A stretch of DNA of 64,000 nt from Streptomyces phaeolivaceus. GTDB lineage: Bacteria; Actinomycetota; Actinomycetes; Streptomycetales; Streptomycetaceae. The stretch lies in contig NZ_CP045096.1 of assembly GCF_009184865.1 (NCBI RefSeq), positions 2,108,001 to 2,172,000 of the forward strand, given 5' to 3'. A program made the translations under genes and the position numbers. Shown here in pieces: positions 17,491 to 25,482 of the stretch (the first letter of the stretch is position 1; each line of letters starts with the position of its first letter). Below the pieces are notes generated by a model. That model worked only from the letters and a program-made list of their open reading frames with translations. It had not been told where the DNA came from and made no database searches.

Positions 17491-18978
17491 ATGGCCGATC
17501 CCAAGGGTTTTCTGACCACCCCGCGCGAGGAGTGGCCCCGTCGGCCCGTGGAGAAGCGGGTGCGGGACTGGGACGAGGTGTATGTGCCGGGGGCGCTGCT
17601 GCCGATCATCAGCGGGCAGGCCGATCGTTGTATGGACTGCGGGATCCCGTTCTGTCACGACGCCTGTCCGCTGGGGAATCTGATCCCCGAGTGGAACGAC
17701 CTGGTGTCGCGGGAGGACTGGCGGGCGGCGAGCGACCGGCTGCACGCGACGAACAACTTCCCCGAGTTCACCGGGCGGCTGTGTCCCGCGCCGTGCGAGG
17801 CGGGGTGTGTGCTGGCGATCAATCAGCCCGCGGTGACCATCAAGAACGTCGAGGTGGCCATCGCGGACCGGGCCTGGGCGGACGGTTTCATACCGCCGCG
17901 TCCGCCCGACCGGCTGTCCGGGAAGACGGTCGCCGTGATCGGCTCCGGGCCCACCGGGCTGGCGGCTGCGCAGCAGTTGACGCGGGCCGGGCACACGGTC
18001 GCCGTGTATGAACGGGCGGACCGGATCGGGGGGTTGCTGCGGTACGGGATACCGGCGTTCAAGATGGAGCGGCGGCATCTGGACCGGCGGTTGGAGCAGA
18101 TGCGGGCGGAGGGCACGAGGTTCCGTACGTCGACCGCCGTGGGGAGGGATGTCGGGGCGGGCGAGTTGCGGGCCCGGTACGACGCGGTGGTGGTCGCCAC
18201 GGGTGCCACGGCCTGGCGGGAACTGGATGTTCCCGGGCGGGAGTTGGACGGGATTCATCAGGCGATGGAGTATCTGCCGCTGGCCGACCGGGTGTGCGAG
18301 GGGGATCTGGAGGTGTCGCCGTTGTCGGCGGCCGGGAAGCATGTGGTGATCGTCGGGGGTGGTGACACGGGGGCGGACTGTCTGGGGACGGCGGTGCGGG
18401 AAGGGGCCGTGTCCGTGACGCAGTTGGACATCTATCCGCTGCCGGAGGCGGAGCGCGACGAGGATGTCGAGCCGTGGCCGACGTATCCGAAGGTGTATCG
18501 GCTCTCGGCGGCTCACGAGGAGGCGCGTGATCTTCGGTCCGCGCCGGCGGCGGATGCGGACGCGCGGCTCTTCGCGGCGTCCACGCTGCGCTTCACCGGG
18601 GACGAGGCGGGGCATGTGCGGGCGTTGCACCTGGTCGAGGTGGACGAGCGGCGGCGGGTCCGGCCCGGCACCGGGCGGACGCTGCCGGCCGATCTGGTGC
18701 TGCTCGCGCTCGGGTTCTCCGGGCCGGACCGTCATGACGGGCTGGTCGAGCAGTTGGGGCTGGCCCTCGATCCGCGCGGGACGATCACACGGGGGCCGGA
18801 CTTCGCGACGAACGTGCCCGGTGTGTACGCCGCCGGGGACGCCGCGCGTGGGCAGTCCCTCGTCGTCTGGGCGATCGCCGAGGGGCGGGCGGTGGCCGCG
18901 GCCGTCGACCACTGGTTGACCGGGGCGGAGCGGCTGCCGTCACCGATCGGACCGTACGACCGGCCGATGACCGCGTAG
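17491..18978 (+). CDS. gltD: Glutamate synthase small-subunit-type NADPH oxidoreductase
   Basis: 495 residues, full length for GltD. Order of elements: N-terminal Fe-S ligands CMDC/CHDAC (47, 50, 55, 59) and CPAPCEAGC (98, 102, 106), FAD-binding GSGPTG (about 151-156), NADPH-binding GGGDTGADCLG, and the C-terminal flavin motif GVYAAGDAARGQS. GltD passes electrons from NADPH through FAD and two 4Fe-4S clusters to GltB, which makes glutamate. No gltB lies beside it in this window, so it may serve a distant GltB or act as an independent reductase. ATG at 17491 has GAGGGAGA upstream. Confidence 0.92.
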   Translation: MADPKGFLTTPREEWPRRPVEKRVRDWDEVYVPGALLPIISGQADRCMDCGIPFCHDACPLGNLIPEWNDLVSREDWRAASDRLHATNNFPEFTGRLCPAPCEAGCVLAINQPAVTIKNVEVAIADRAWADGFIPPRPPDRLSGKTVAVIGSGPTGLAAAQQLTRAGHTVAVYERADRIGGLLRYGIPAFKMERRHLDRRLEQMRAEGTRFRTSTAVGRDVGAGELRARYDAVVVATGATAWRELDVPGRELDGIHQAMEYLPLADRVCEGDLEVSPLSAAGKHVVIVGGGDTGADCLGTAVREGAVSVTQLDIYPLPEAERDEDVEPWPTYPKVYRLSAAHEEARDLRSAPAADADARLFAASTLRFTGDEAGHVRALHLVEVDERRRVRPGTGRTLPADLVLLALGFSGPDRHDGLVEQLGLALDPRGTITRGPDFATNVPGVYAAGDAARGQSLVVWAIAEGRAVAAAVDHWLTGAERLPSPIGPYDRPMTA

Positions 18979-19146
18979 CCGCGATCCCGGGGCGGTCGCC
19001 GTACCGGCACGGGGGTGGGGCGGCTGTGGTCGCCGCGCAGGTGGACGGGGTGGCTCCCGGGCGCGGCGCCCGGGACATGCGTGAGCGGCGCGACCATCCG
19101 GCCCGCGCCGCTCTCGCTCATGTACAACTGTCCGTCCGGTGGCGCC

Positions 19147-19950
19147 CTACGGCTTGCGTGCCACCGCCCCGTATCCCGGGATCACCCCGTCGTCCTGGCC
19201 GGGGATCGGGTCGCCGAGTTCGGGGTGCCAGTGGTGGGGCACCTCGACGCCGGGGTCGACCAGTTCGAGGCCGTCGAAGAAGCGGGTGAACTCCTCGCGG
19301 GAGCGCAGGGCCAGGGTGACGCCCGCGGCCTTGAGTTTCTCCGTCGCCGCCTTCGACTCCTCCGGGGTGAAGTCGGCGGTGGCGTGGGTGACGACCAGGT
19401 AGCTGCCGGAGGGCAGTTCGGACATCAACCGTTGGACGAGGGCGTGCGCGCCGTCCTCGTCGGAGACGAAGTGCAGCAGCGCGATCAGCGACAGGGCCAC
19501 CGGCCTGCTGAAGTCCAGTACCTTCTTCGCGCCCTCGACGACGGCGTGCGGGTCGCGCACGTCGGCCTGCAGATATTCGGTGCGCCCCTCGGGCGTACCG
19601 CGCAGCAGGGCCGCCGCGTGGGCCAGCACGATGGGGTCGTTGTCGCAGTAGACGACGCTCGCCTCGGGGGCGACGCGCTGGGCTATCTGGTGCAGGTTGG
19701 GCTCGGTCGGGATGCCGGTGCCGATGTCGAGGAACTGGCGTACGCCGTGTTCGGCGAGCCAGCGGGTGGAGCGGTGCATGAAGGCACGGTTGACCTGTGC
19801 CATCACCGGTACCCGGGGGTCGAGGGCCAGCATCTGCTTGCCCATGGCCTCGTCGACGGGATAGTTGTCCTTGCCGCCGAGGTACCAGTCGTACATCCGC
19901 GCGGGATGGGGTCTGCTCGTGTCGATCTCGACGGGGGGACGCCCGTTCAT
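19147..19950 (-). CDS. DUF574 (Methyltransf_19) SAM-dependent methyltransferase
   Basis: 267 residues of the actinobacterial DUF574 family. Marks are PHPARMYDWYLGGKDNYPVDEA at the N-terminus (split here: PHPARMYDW then YLGGKDNYP), SAM-binding FLDIGTGIPTEPNLHQ, VVYCDNDPIVL and VALSLIALLHFV. These proteins are multiplied in Streptomyces and often lie near XRE/DUF397 regulators; their substrates are unknown. I choose ATG 19950 because GGAG lies six bases before it, whereas ATG 19962 has no ribosome site. Four 9-bp repeats lie just upstream, in its likely leader. Confidence 0.88.
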   Translation of the reverse strand: MNGRPPVEIDTSRPHPARMYDWYLGGKDNYPVDEAMGKQMLALDPRVPVMAQVNRAFMHRSTRWLAEHGVRQFLDIGTGIPTEPNLHQIAQRVAPEASVVYCDNDPIVLAHAAALLRGTPEGRTEYLQADVRDPHAVVEGAKKVLDFSRPVALSLIALLHFVSDEDGAHALVQRLMSELPSGSYLVVTHATADFTPEESKAATEKLKAAGVTLALRSREEFTRFFDGLELVDPGVEVPHHWHPELGDPIPGQDDGVIPGYGAVARKP

Positions 19951-19976
19951 GGCGAACTCCATAAGAATCTTGAAAA

Positions 19977-20012
19977 CCTTGGGAACTTTGGGAACCTTGG
20001 GAACCTTGGGAA
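19977..20012 (-). repeat. 9-bp tandem repeat in the leader of the DUF574 gene
   Basis: Four copies of a CCTTGGGAA unit (one with a single change), with a degenerate fifth toward 19968. They lie 27-62 bases upstream of the chosen ATG on the minus strand and between it and the DUF397 gene. Confidence 0.85.
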
Positions 20013-20086
20013 TCTGCGGCAGTGGGTGATCAACTCAGGGCCAACATAGGGGGATCGGCTGAACAACAGGGAGTGCGCAACAGGCC

Positions 20087-20395
20087 TCAGGAGAGCAGGA
20101 AGTCGGCCACCCCCGCCTTGGCTCCCTGGATGAACGCGTTCATTTCGTCGGGTGTGTAGATCAGCGCCGGTCCGTCGGGGTCGGTGGACTGCCGTACGGC
20201 GATCCGGCCGTCGGCGAGCTTCATGGCCTCCAGGCAGTTGCCGCCGTTGCCGCCGCTCCAGGGCTTGTGCCAGCCCTCGCTGCCGAGTTCCCGGGCGGGC
20301 ATGCCGTTGTAGACGCGTATGCGCGACTGGGTACGCGTGCGCGACTGCGGCTGCGACTGCGACTGCGACTGCGACTGCGACTTGATGAATTCCAT
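20087..20395 (-). CDS. DUF397 protein with N-terminal Ser-Gln repeat
   Basis: 102 residues. Residues about 35-100 are a DUF397 domain (W(H)KPWSGGNGGNCLEAM, then DGRIAVRQSTDPDGPALIYTP split across the core, ending FIQGAKAG). The N-terminus instead carries five to six Ser-Gln dipeptides and an Arg/Thr stretch encoded by a 6-bp DNA repeat. DUF397 proteins include the developmental protein BldB and typically pair with Scr1-type XRE regulators. Here the ATG lies 9 bases after the stop of that regulator (TGA-AGACACCGA-ATG), so translation is probably coupled. If the repeat is not translated, ATG at 20302 (MPARELG) is an alternative start. Confidence 0.88.
   Translation of the reverse strand: MEFIKSQSQSQSQSQPQSRTRTQSRIRVYNGMPARELGSEGWHKPWSGGNGGNCLEAMKLADGRIAVRQSTDPDGPALIYTPDEMNAFIQGAKAGVADFLLS
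20341..20382 (-). repeat. Hexanucleotide repeat coding Ser-Gln
   Basis: About seven copies of a GCGACT unit (one variant GCGGCT), in frame with the DUF397 start. Unit length is a multiple of three, so copy changes would lengthen or shorten the N-terminal Ser-Gln tract without a frameshift. Confidence 0.85.
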
Positions 20396-20404
20396 TCGGT
20401 GTCT

Positions 20405-21265
20405 TCAGAGCTCCTTGCGGAGATCCCGGAGGATCTCCTTCGTGCGTTGTGCCGTGGCGGCCTGCGCCGCCATGCGGTCCATGACCTCGAGGTGGGTCGC
20501 CACCTCGGAGCGGTCGTCCAGGTAGACGGCGCCGGTCAAGTACTCGCTGTAGACCATGTCCGGAAGTTCGGCCATGGCGAATCGGAACAGGACGAACGGC
20601 CCGTACGTGCCCGGGTGCGGTCCTGTGTCGAACGTGGCGATCTGGAGCGTCACATGCGTCAGCTCCATGGTTTCGAGCAGCCGGTCGATCTGGGCGCGCA
20701 TGACCGCCGGTCCGCCGACGGAGCGGCGCAGGGCGGTCTCGTCCATCACGAACCACAGCCGGGGTGCTCCCTCACGGGTGAGCAGTTCCTGCCGTTGCAT
20801 GCGCAGGGAGACATGGCGCTCGATGTCCTCGGGTTTGGTCTGGCCGATGGCGCCCGAGGTCATGACCGCGCGCGCGTAGTCCTCGGTCTGCAGCAGTCCG
20901 GGGACGAAGTGGGGGTCGTAGCCGCGGATCAGGCCGGCCGCGCCCTCCAGGCTGACGTACATGGAGAACCAGCCCGGCAGGATGTCGTGGTAGCGCTGCC
21001 ACCAGCCGGGTTTGTTGGCGTCCTCGGCGAGTCGGACGAAGGTCTCGGCCTCCTCGTCGCCGACGCCGTAGGCCTTCAGCAGGAGCTGGAGGTAGGGAAT
21101 CTTGAGGGCGACCTCGGCGGTCTCCATGCGGCGGACCGTGGCGGCGGTGACGTGCAGGATGCGCCCGGCCTCCTCGCGTCGGATGCCCGCGCGCTCGCGC
21201 AGGTCCAGCAGGCGCCGGCCGAGCACGACCTGGCCGACCGTCGGCGCGGACCGCGGCTCGCTCAT
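20405..21265 (-). CDS. Scr1-type XRE-family transcriptional regulator (HTH plus DUF5753)
   Basis: 286 residues. The N-terminal HTH spans about 13-60 (LGRRLLDLRERAGIRREEAG, then VTAATVRRMETAEV); the rest is the DUF5753 effector-like domain with PGWFSMYVSLEGAA, FVPGLLQTEDYARA and DMVYSEYLTGAVYLDD. This family, with DUF397 partners, controls development and antibiotic production in Streptomyces. The gene directly precedes the DUF397 gene on the same strand. ATG at 21265 is near a purine-rich stretch. The upstream region carries paired repeats likely to be its own operator. Confidence 0.92.
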   Translation of the reverse strand: MSEPRSAPTVGQVVLGRRLLDLRERAGIRREEAGRILHVTAATVRRMETAEVALKIPYLQLLLKAYGVGDEEAETFVRLAEDANKPGWWQRYHDILPGWFSMYVSLEGAAGLIRGYDPHFVPGLLQTEDYARAVMTSGAIGQTKPEDIERHVSLRMQRQELLTREGAPRLWFVMDETALRRSVGGPAVMRAQIDRLLETMELTHVTLQIATFDTGPHPGTYGPFVLFRFAMAELPDMVYSEYLTGAVYLDDRSEVATHLEVMDRMAAQAATAQRTKEILRDLRKEL

Positions 21266-21394
21266 CTCGCCCCTCTCTCCCTAGTTCTCCTCTTGGCCCT
21301 GCGCTGACCTGCGTCGATACCCGGGCTGCCCGGTCCTGACAGTCCGGCGGCGCCGTTCGGAGGCCTCGCTCACCGCACAGGTCCGTGTACACAA

Positions 21395-21427
21395 ACGAAC
21401 ACTGTGCGTGCATACGAACGTTGTGCG
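21395..21427. promoter_or_regulatory. Direct 14-base repeats, candidate operator of the XRE regulator
   Basis: ACGAACACTGTGCG (21395-21408) and ACGAACGTTGTGCG (21414-21427), two mismatches, start-to-start distance 19 bases. They sit about 130 bases upstream of the XRE start and 126 bases upstream of the divergent HATPase gene. The operator role is inference. Confidence 0.45.
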
Positions 21428-21500
21428 AGGGATTTCCAACTGGCGCCGCTACACGTGCTGTTGCGTGCAGTGTGCCATGACCGTTCAGAGAGTCATACGG

Positions 21501-21536
21501 CACTCTGCAATTTTCAGAGTGACACTTGCCAAGTGT
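21501..21536. promoter_or_regulatory. Two adjacent palindromes before the HATPase gene
   Basis: CACTCTG-N7-CAGAGTG (21501-21521) is followed at once by ACACTTG-C-CAAGTGT (21522-21536), both perfect. The second ends 16 bases before the GTG start, close enough to overlap a promoter and act as a regulator site. Confidence 0.5.
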
Positions 21537-21552
21537 TCACGGCGGGGCGATA

Positions 21553-22416
21553 GTGGCAAGCGTGATTCCGCCCCCTGCGCCGTTAGGAACAGACGCCGCC
21601 GGAGACCGTGTCGGTCCCGGTCCGGCCGCCGGGGCGCGCCCCGAGACAGTCGCCGAGCGCCGGTTTCGATTCGAGCTGGCCGCGCACCCGGGTGCCGTGG
21701 CCCAGGCCCGGCGCGTGACCCGAGACCAGCTCACCGGCTGGTCCCTCTGCGAGGACACCTGCGACACGGCCGCCCTGGTCGTCTCCGAGCTGGTGACCAA
21801 CGCGATCGTGCACACCGCCAGTACCCAGATCGTCTGCGAGCTGCACGACGGCGACGACCTGGTGCGGATAGCCGTACGGGACGAGGGCTGCGCTCCGGGT
21901 GAGCCGCATCCCTCGTCGCAGCGGCCCGAGGAGGAACACGGCAGAGGGCTGCTCCTCATAGAGTCCCTCTGCCGCTCCTGGGGCGCGCAGCCGGTCGGTC
22001 TGGGGCTTCTGGTGTGGGCGGACGTGCCGCGTGGGCTCCTCGCCGGCGCGGTCCGCGCGGCCGAGGTGCGCGCGGACGTCCCCACGAGCGTTTCCACAAG
22101 CGTTTCCACAAGCGCTTCCACAGCCGTTTCCGCGAGCGTCGGCGTGAACGTCCCCGCGCACGTCCCCAAGGGCGCCGGCAGGGGTACGGACACCGGAGCA
22201 CGGTCGTCCGATCGCACCGCCCGGTCCGATCTGGGCTGGGGTGCGAAGAAGCCGCCCACGGAGGACCGGGACGGCGAGGCGGAGGCGTTCCGTCTCAAGG
22301 GCGCCGAGGGCCGCCTCAACGGTGCCGAGGCCGGGCACCGCACGGGTTTCGAATGTCGTACGGAATTCGGGGTCCGGCCGAAAGTCGGACGGCGGACGGG
22401 GGCCGAATGGGTGTGA
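21553..22416 (+). CDS. RsbW-like HATPase_c protein (anti-sigma-type kinase)
   Basis: 287 residues. A GHKL ATPase domain covers about 35-160: N-box LVVSELVTNAIVHT, G1 box VRDEGCAPGEP and G2 box GRGLLLIESLC, the pattern of Streptomyces single-domain RsbW/SpoIIAB relatives. These proteins usually phosphorylate anti-anti-sigma factors or hold sigma factors; the partner here is unknown. The C-terminal third (about 170-287) is low complexity, rich in Ser/Thr/Val and Arg/Gly, part of it encoded by a 12-bp tandem repeat. GTG 21553 is a reasonable start with only a weak ribosome site; GTG 21562 is the alternative. Confidence 0.85.
   Translation: MASVIPPPAPLGTDAAGDRVGPGPAAGARPETVAERRFRFELAAHPGAVAQARRVTRDQLTGWSLCEDTCDTAALVVSELVTNAIVHTASTQIVCELHDGDDLVRIAVRDEGCAPGEPHPSSQRPEEEHGRGLLLIESLCRSWGAQPVGLGLLVWADVPRGLLAGAVRAAEVRADVPTSVSTSVSTSASTAVSASVGVNVPAHVPKGAGRGTDTGARSSDRTARSDLGWGAKKPPTEDRDGEAEAFRLKGAEGRLNGAEAGHRTGFECRTEFGVRPKVGRRTGAEWV
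22087..22134 (+). repeat. 12-bp tandem repeat inside the HATPase gene
   Basis: Four copies of an AGCGTTTCCACA unit (two perfect, then one and three changes), in frame, encoding SVST-type repeats in the low-complexity tail. Confidence 0.85.
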
Positions 22417-22874
22417 GCGCGTCGATCGGTCCCGCTCGGCCCCCCGGTGAGGGCAGAGTGGCCCGCGTGGTGAGCCTTGACACCCTGACCCGACTGCGCC
22501 GCGCCCAGCGTCCCGCCGCGCCGCCTCGCCCCCTTCCCCTCCCCGAGGGCATGACCGCTCCGATGGGCTGTGACGCGGTGGCCGTCCCGGCCCGGCTCGG
22601 GCCGATGGTTCTGCCCCGGCTGCCCCGTGTGGGCTGCGTCTACGCCGACCGGGCGCAGTGGTGGTGGATCGTGCCGGCCGACTCCGACTACGCACTGGAG
22701 TGGCCGGCGCCGGTGCGCTACACCACCGGGGCGTTGGTCTCCGACGGTGCGGGGGTTCCCGGGCTGATCCTGCGGCCGGAGGGGGCGATTCCCTATACGC
22801 CGCCGATACCGCTGTATCTGGCGTTGTGCCGGGTCACGGGGACTACGCCGACCTGGTCTCGGCTGACCGCGTAG
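22407..22874 (+). CDS. Conserved hypothetical protein
   Basis: 155 residues. I do not recognise a named domain. After a Pro/Arg-rich N-terminus it has a compact C-terminal half with CVYADRAQWWWIVPADSDY, YTTGALVSDGAG and AIPYTPPIPLYLALCRVTG. The aromatic WWWIVP core and conserved tail look like a small folded domain. Its ATG overlaps the last ten bases of the HATPase gene, so the two are probably one transcript. Later in-frame GTGs (for example at 22464) would remove the low-complexity start. Confidence 0.65.
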   Translation: MGVSASIGPARPPGEGRVARVVSLDTLTRLRRAQRPAAPPRPLPLPEGMTAPMGCDAVAVPARLGPMVLPRLPRVGCVYADRAQWWWIVPADSDYALEWPAPVRYTTGALVSDGAGVPGLILRPEGAIPYTPPIPLYLALCRVTGTTPTWSRLTA

Positions 22875-23001
22875 GGCTCCGCCGGGTGGGCGGGGTCGTG
22901 GCCAGGGGCTGCGCCCCTGGATCCCGCCTCGTTCGGGGGTGGTCCGTTCGTTGCGCGGGTTCGGGTGGGTGGGGGTTGATCGCGCAGATCCCCGCGCTCC
23001 T

Positions 23002-23033
23002 GTGGGGGAAGGGGCCTGCGGCCTTTCCCCCAC
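23002..23033 (+). terminator. Hairpin after the HATPase operon
   Basis: GTGGGGGAA (23002-23010) pairs with the TTCCCCCAC at 23025-23033; the GGCC near the loop can extend the stem. It follows a dispersed-element half (TCGCGCAGATCCCCGCG, from about 22979). The rest of the 640-base gap (22875-23515) has no gene I can support: frames on both strands stay open but look like composition shadows. Confidence 0.55.
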
Positions 23034-23050
23034 GTCCCCGCGCCGCACGT

Positions 23051-23105
23051 CTGCGCCCCGCGCCCCATAGCTGCGCCCCGCGCCCCATAGCTGCGTCCCG
23101 CGCCC
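23051..23105 (+). repeat. 20-bp tandem repeat, 2.75 copies
   Basis: Two identical 20-base units (23051-23070 and 23071-23090, beginning CTGCGCCCCGCGCC) and a third partial copy with one change to 23105, in an intergenic region. Confidence 0.85.
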
Positions 23106-23515
23106 GCGCATGCCGTCCGCGTCGGCCAGCGCACGGCCGAGGCCCGCATCCCCCTCCAGCGCATGGGGGTCCGGCGCACTGCCGTCTCCCGTATTCCCGC
23201 CAGGCCACGCCCATACCGAGCGGCCAGACCTCTAGCAGCCGGTGGCGCAGAGTGGTGCAGCCGGCCCCGGTCGGCGGCGGACCGTCCGCGCCCGCTCGCG
23301 CCCCTCGGTCACGCCCCGCACATGCCGGTCCGGCAGATCCCCGTCCAACACAGACCCGTTCCCACTCCCCCACCCCACTCCCCCCACCCCACCCCACCCA
23401 CTCCGGCGTACGTCTCCCCGTCTCCTCGCGCCCCGCGTGCTCCGGGTGAGGGTGGGTGGAGGTGTCGTGCGCCCTGGTCGGGGGCGGGGGGTGCCGGGAT
23501 AGTGGCGTGTCGGCG

Positions 23516-25480
23516 ATGAGTCGGGGGAGGCCGTGGGTGGGGAAGGCGCGTGATGGGGGCGAACCGGAGACGTCGGAGTCGGAGCTGCTGCTGTTCGGGG
23601 GGCCACTGCGGTACGACATGGGCTGGTCGCAGCATGCGAACGCGTTTCTGGAGCTGAACTTCCGCGCGATGGTGCGGCGGCTGCCGTCGCTGCTCGCGTC
23701 GAGTTTCCGGCTGGCCTGGCAGGCGGACCGGTGGGCCGCCCGGACCGTGCTGGCGGCCGAGACGGGCCGGGGTCTCGCCCAGGCGGTGAACCTGCTCGCG
23801 GTGAACACGATCCTGGCCCGGCTGTTCGCGGACGGCACTGTCGAGGAGCGGTTGCGGGGAGCCGCCCCCGCGCTCGTCACCATCGCCGCCGTGATGCTGG
23901 TGTCCACCCTGCTGCGGGCCGCGTCGACGTACGCCACGGGCCGGCTGGAGCCGAAGGTGGAGCGCGTCGCGACCGAGCTGTATCTGGAGCGGGCGGCGGC
24001 CGTGGAGCTGTCCGCGATCGAGGACGACGGCTTCCACAAGCTGCTGGACACCGCGAAGTACGGCGCCCAGTCGGCCCGCCGGATGATCAGCTACTCGGCG
24101 CGTGTGGTGAACGCGCTGATCTCGCTGGTCGCGGCGGCCGGTGTGCTGACCGTGCTGCACCCGGCCCTGCTGCCGCTCCTGGTCACGATGACCCTGCCGA
24201 GCGCCTGGAGCTCCCTGACCATCGCGCGCCGCCGTTACACGTCCTTCCACGCCTGGGTGCAGCACGCGCGCGCGGGCTATCTGATCGGCTCCCTGCTGAT
24301 CGAGCCGGAGGCGGCTCCGGAGATCCGGGTGCACGGCGTGGGCCCGTTCCTGCTGCGTCACTTCCGTTCGATGTCGGAGACGGCGGAGGCCGAGCAGGCC
24401 CGCCTGGCCCGGCTGGCGGCCCGTACGGGCCTGTACGCGGCCGTCTGGACCGGGCTGGCCACCGTGGCGACGTACGCGACGCTGGGCGGTCTGCTGCTCG
24501 GCGGGGCGATGGCGCTGTCCGTGGCGGGTACGGCGGTCATCGCGATCCGCACCGGTTCCGCCAGCCTCGACACGCTGGTCCTGGAGGTGAACTCGCTGCA
24601 CGAGGAGGCCCTCTTCGTGGGCGACATGCAGCGGCTGTACGTGGAGGCCGCCAAGCGCGCGATCCCGGAGGGCGGTGATCCGCTGCCCGAGGACCCCCGG
24701 GAGATCCGGGTGGAGAACGTGACCTTCACCTACCCGGGCAAAGCCACCCGGCCCGCGCTCAGCGAGGTCACCCTGACCGTGCCGCTGGGCAAGATCGTGG
24801 CGCTCGTCGGTGAGAACGGCTCGGGCAAGACCACCCTGGTCAAACTGCTCGCCGGGCTGTACGCCCCGGACCGGGGCCGGATCATGTGGGACGACGTGGA
24901 CGCGGCGGGCGCCGACCGGAGTCAGCTGGCCGAGCGCATCGCGATGGTCGCGCAGGACTTCAAACGGTGGCCCTTCACGGCCCGCGTCAACATGGCGATC
25001 GGCCGTCCCTCCGCGCCGCTGACCGAGGAGCGGCTCGCGACGTCCGTCGCGGAGGCCGGGGCGCAGGACGTGGTGGAGGATCTGCCGCGCGGCCTCGACA
25101 CGCTGCTGGGCAGGGGGTTCAGCGGCGGGCACGAGCTGTCGGGCGGGCAGTGGCAGCGGCTGGGGATCGCGCGGGCGGCGTACCGGCGGGGGCGCGTCCT
25201 GATCGTGGACGAGCCGACGGCGGCCCTGGACGCCCGCGCCGAGCTGGAGGTCTTCGAGAAGATCCGCGCGCTGGCGGGCGCCGGTCAGACGGTCGTACTG
25301 ATCACCCACCGGCTTGCGTCGGTCCGGCACGCCGACCTGGTGCACGTCCTCGACCAGGGCCGTCTGGTGGAGTCCGGCACCCCGGACGAGCTGCTGGCCA
25401 CGGGCGGGGTGTACGCGGAGCTGTACCAGCTCCAGGCCGAGCAGTTCGCGGCGAAGGTGCCCGCCCCGAAGGCGGGGTGA
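23516..25480 (+). CDS. ABC transporter, fused permease and ATPase
   Basis: 654 residues. The membrane part (about 60-370) has five to six hydrophobic segments, the nucleotide-binding part runs from about 400: Walker A GENGSGKTT (near 432), signature ELSGGQWQRLGIAR (near 540) and Walker B VLIVDEPTAALDA (near 561), ending with the switch-His ITHRLASVRHAD. It is a half-transporter of the MsbA/exporter type and probably dimerises; there is no second half nearby. Substrate unknown. ATG 23516 is uncertain; ATG 23618 (MGWSQHANAF) is the next candidate and neither has a strong ribosome site. Convergent with the 61-residue gene, three bases away. Confidence 0.9.
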   Translation: MSRGRPWVGKARDGGEPETSESELLLFGGPLRYDMGWSQHANAFLELNFRAMVRRLPSLLASSFRLAWQADRWAARTVLAAETGRGLAQAVNLLAVNTILARLFADGTVEERLRGAAPALVTIAAVMLVSTLLRAASTYATGRLEPKVERVATELYLERAAAVELSAIEDDGFHKLLDTAKYGAQSARRMISYSARVVNALISLVAAAGVLTVLHPALLPLLVTMTLPSAWSSLTIARRRYTSFHAWVQHARAGYLIGSLLIEPEAAPEIRVHGVGPFLLRHFRSMSETAEAEQARLARLAARTGLYAAVWTGLATVATYATLGGLLLGGAMALSVAGTAVIAIRTGSASLDTLVLEVNSLHEEALFVGDMQRLYVEAAKRAIPEGGDPLPEDPREIRVENVTFTYPGKATRPALSEVTLTVPLGKIVALVGENGSGKTTLVKLLAGLYAPDRGRIMWDDVDAAGADRSQLAERIAMVAQDFKRWPFTARVNMAIGRPSAPLTEERLATSVAEAGAQDVVEDLPRGLDTLLGRGFSGGHELSGGQWQRLGIARAAYRRGRVLIVDEPTAALDARAELEVFEKIRALAGAGQTVVLITHRLASVRHADLVHVLDQGRLVESGTPDELLATGGVYAELYQLQAEQFAAKVPAPKAG

Positions 25481-25482
25481 GG

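Noticed and set aside
16840..18912. 690-residue minus-strand frame over DUF1772 and gltD
   Set aside because: Antisense shadow of two recognised genes, Arg/Pro/His-rich.
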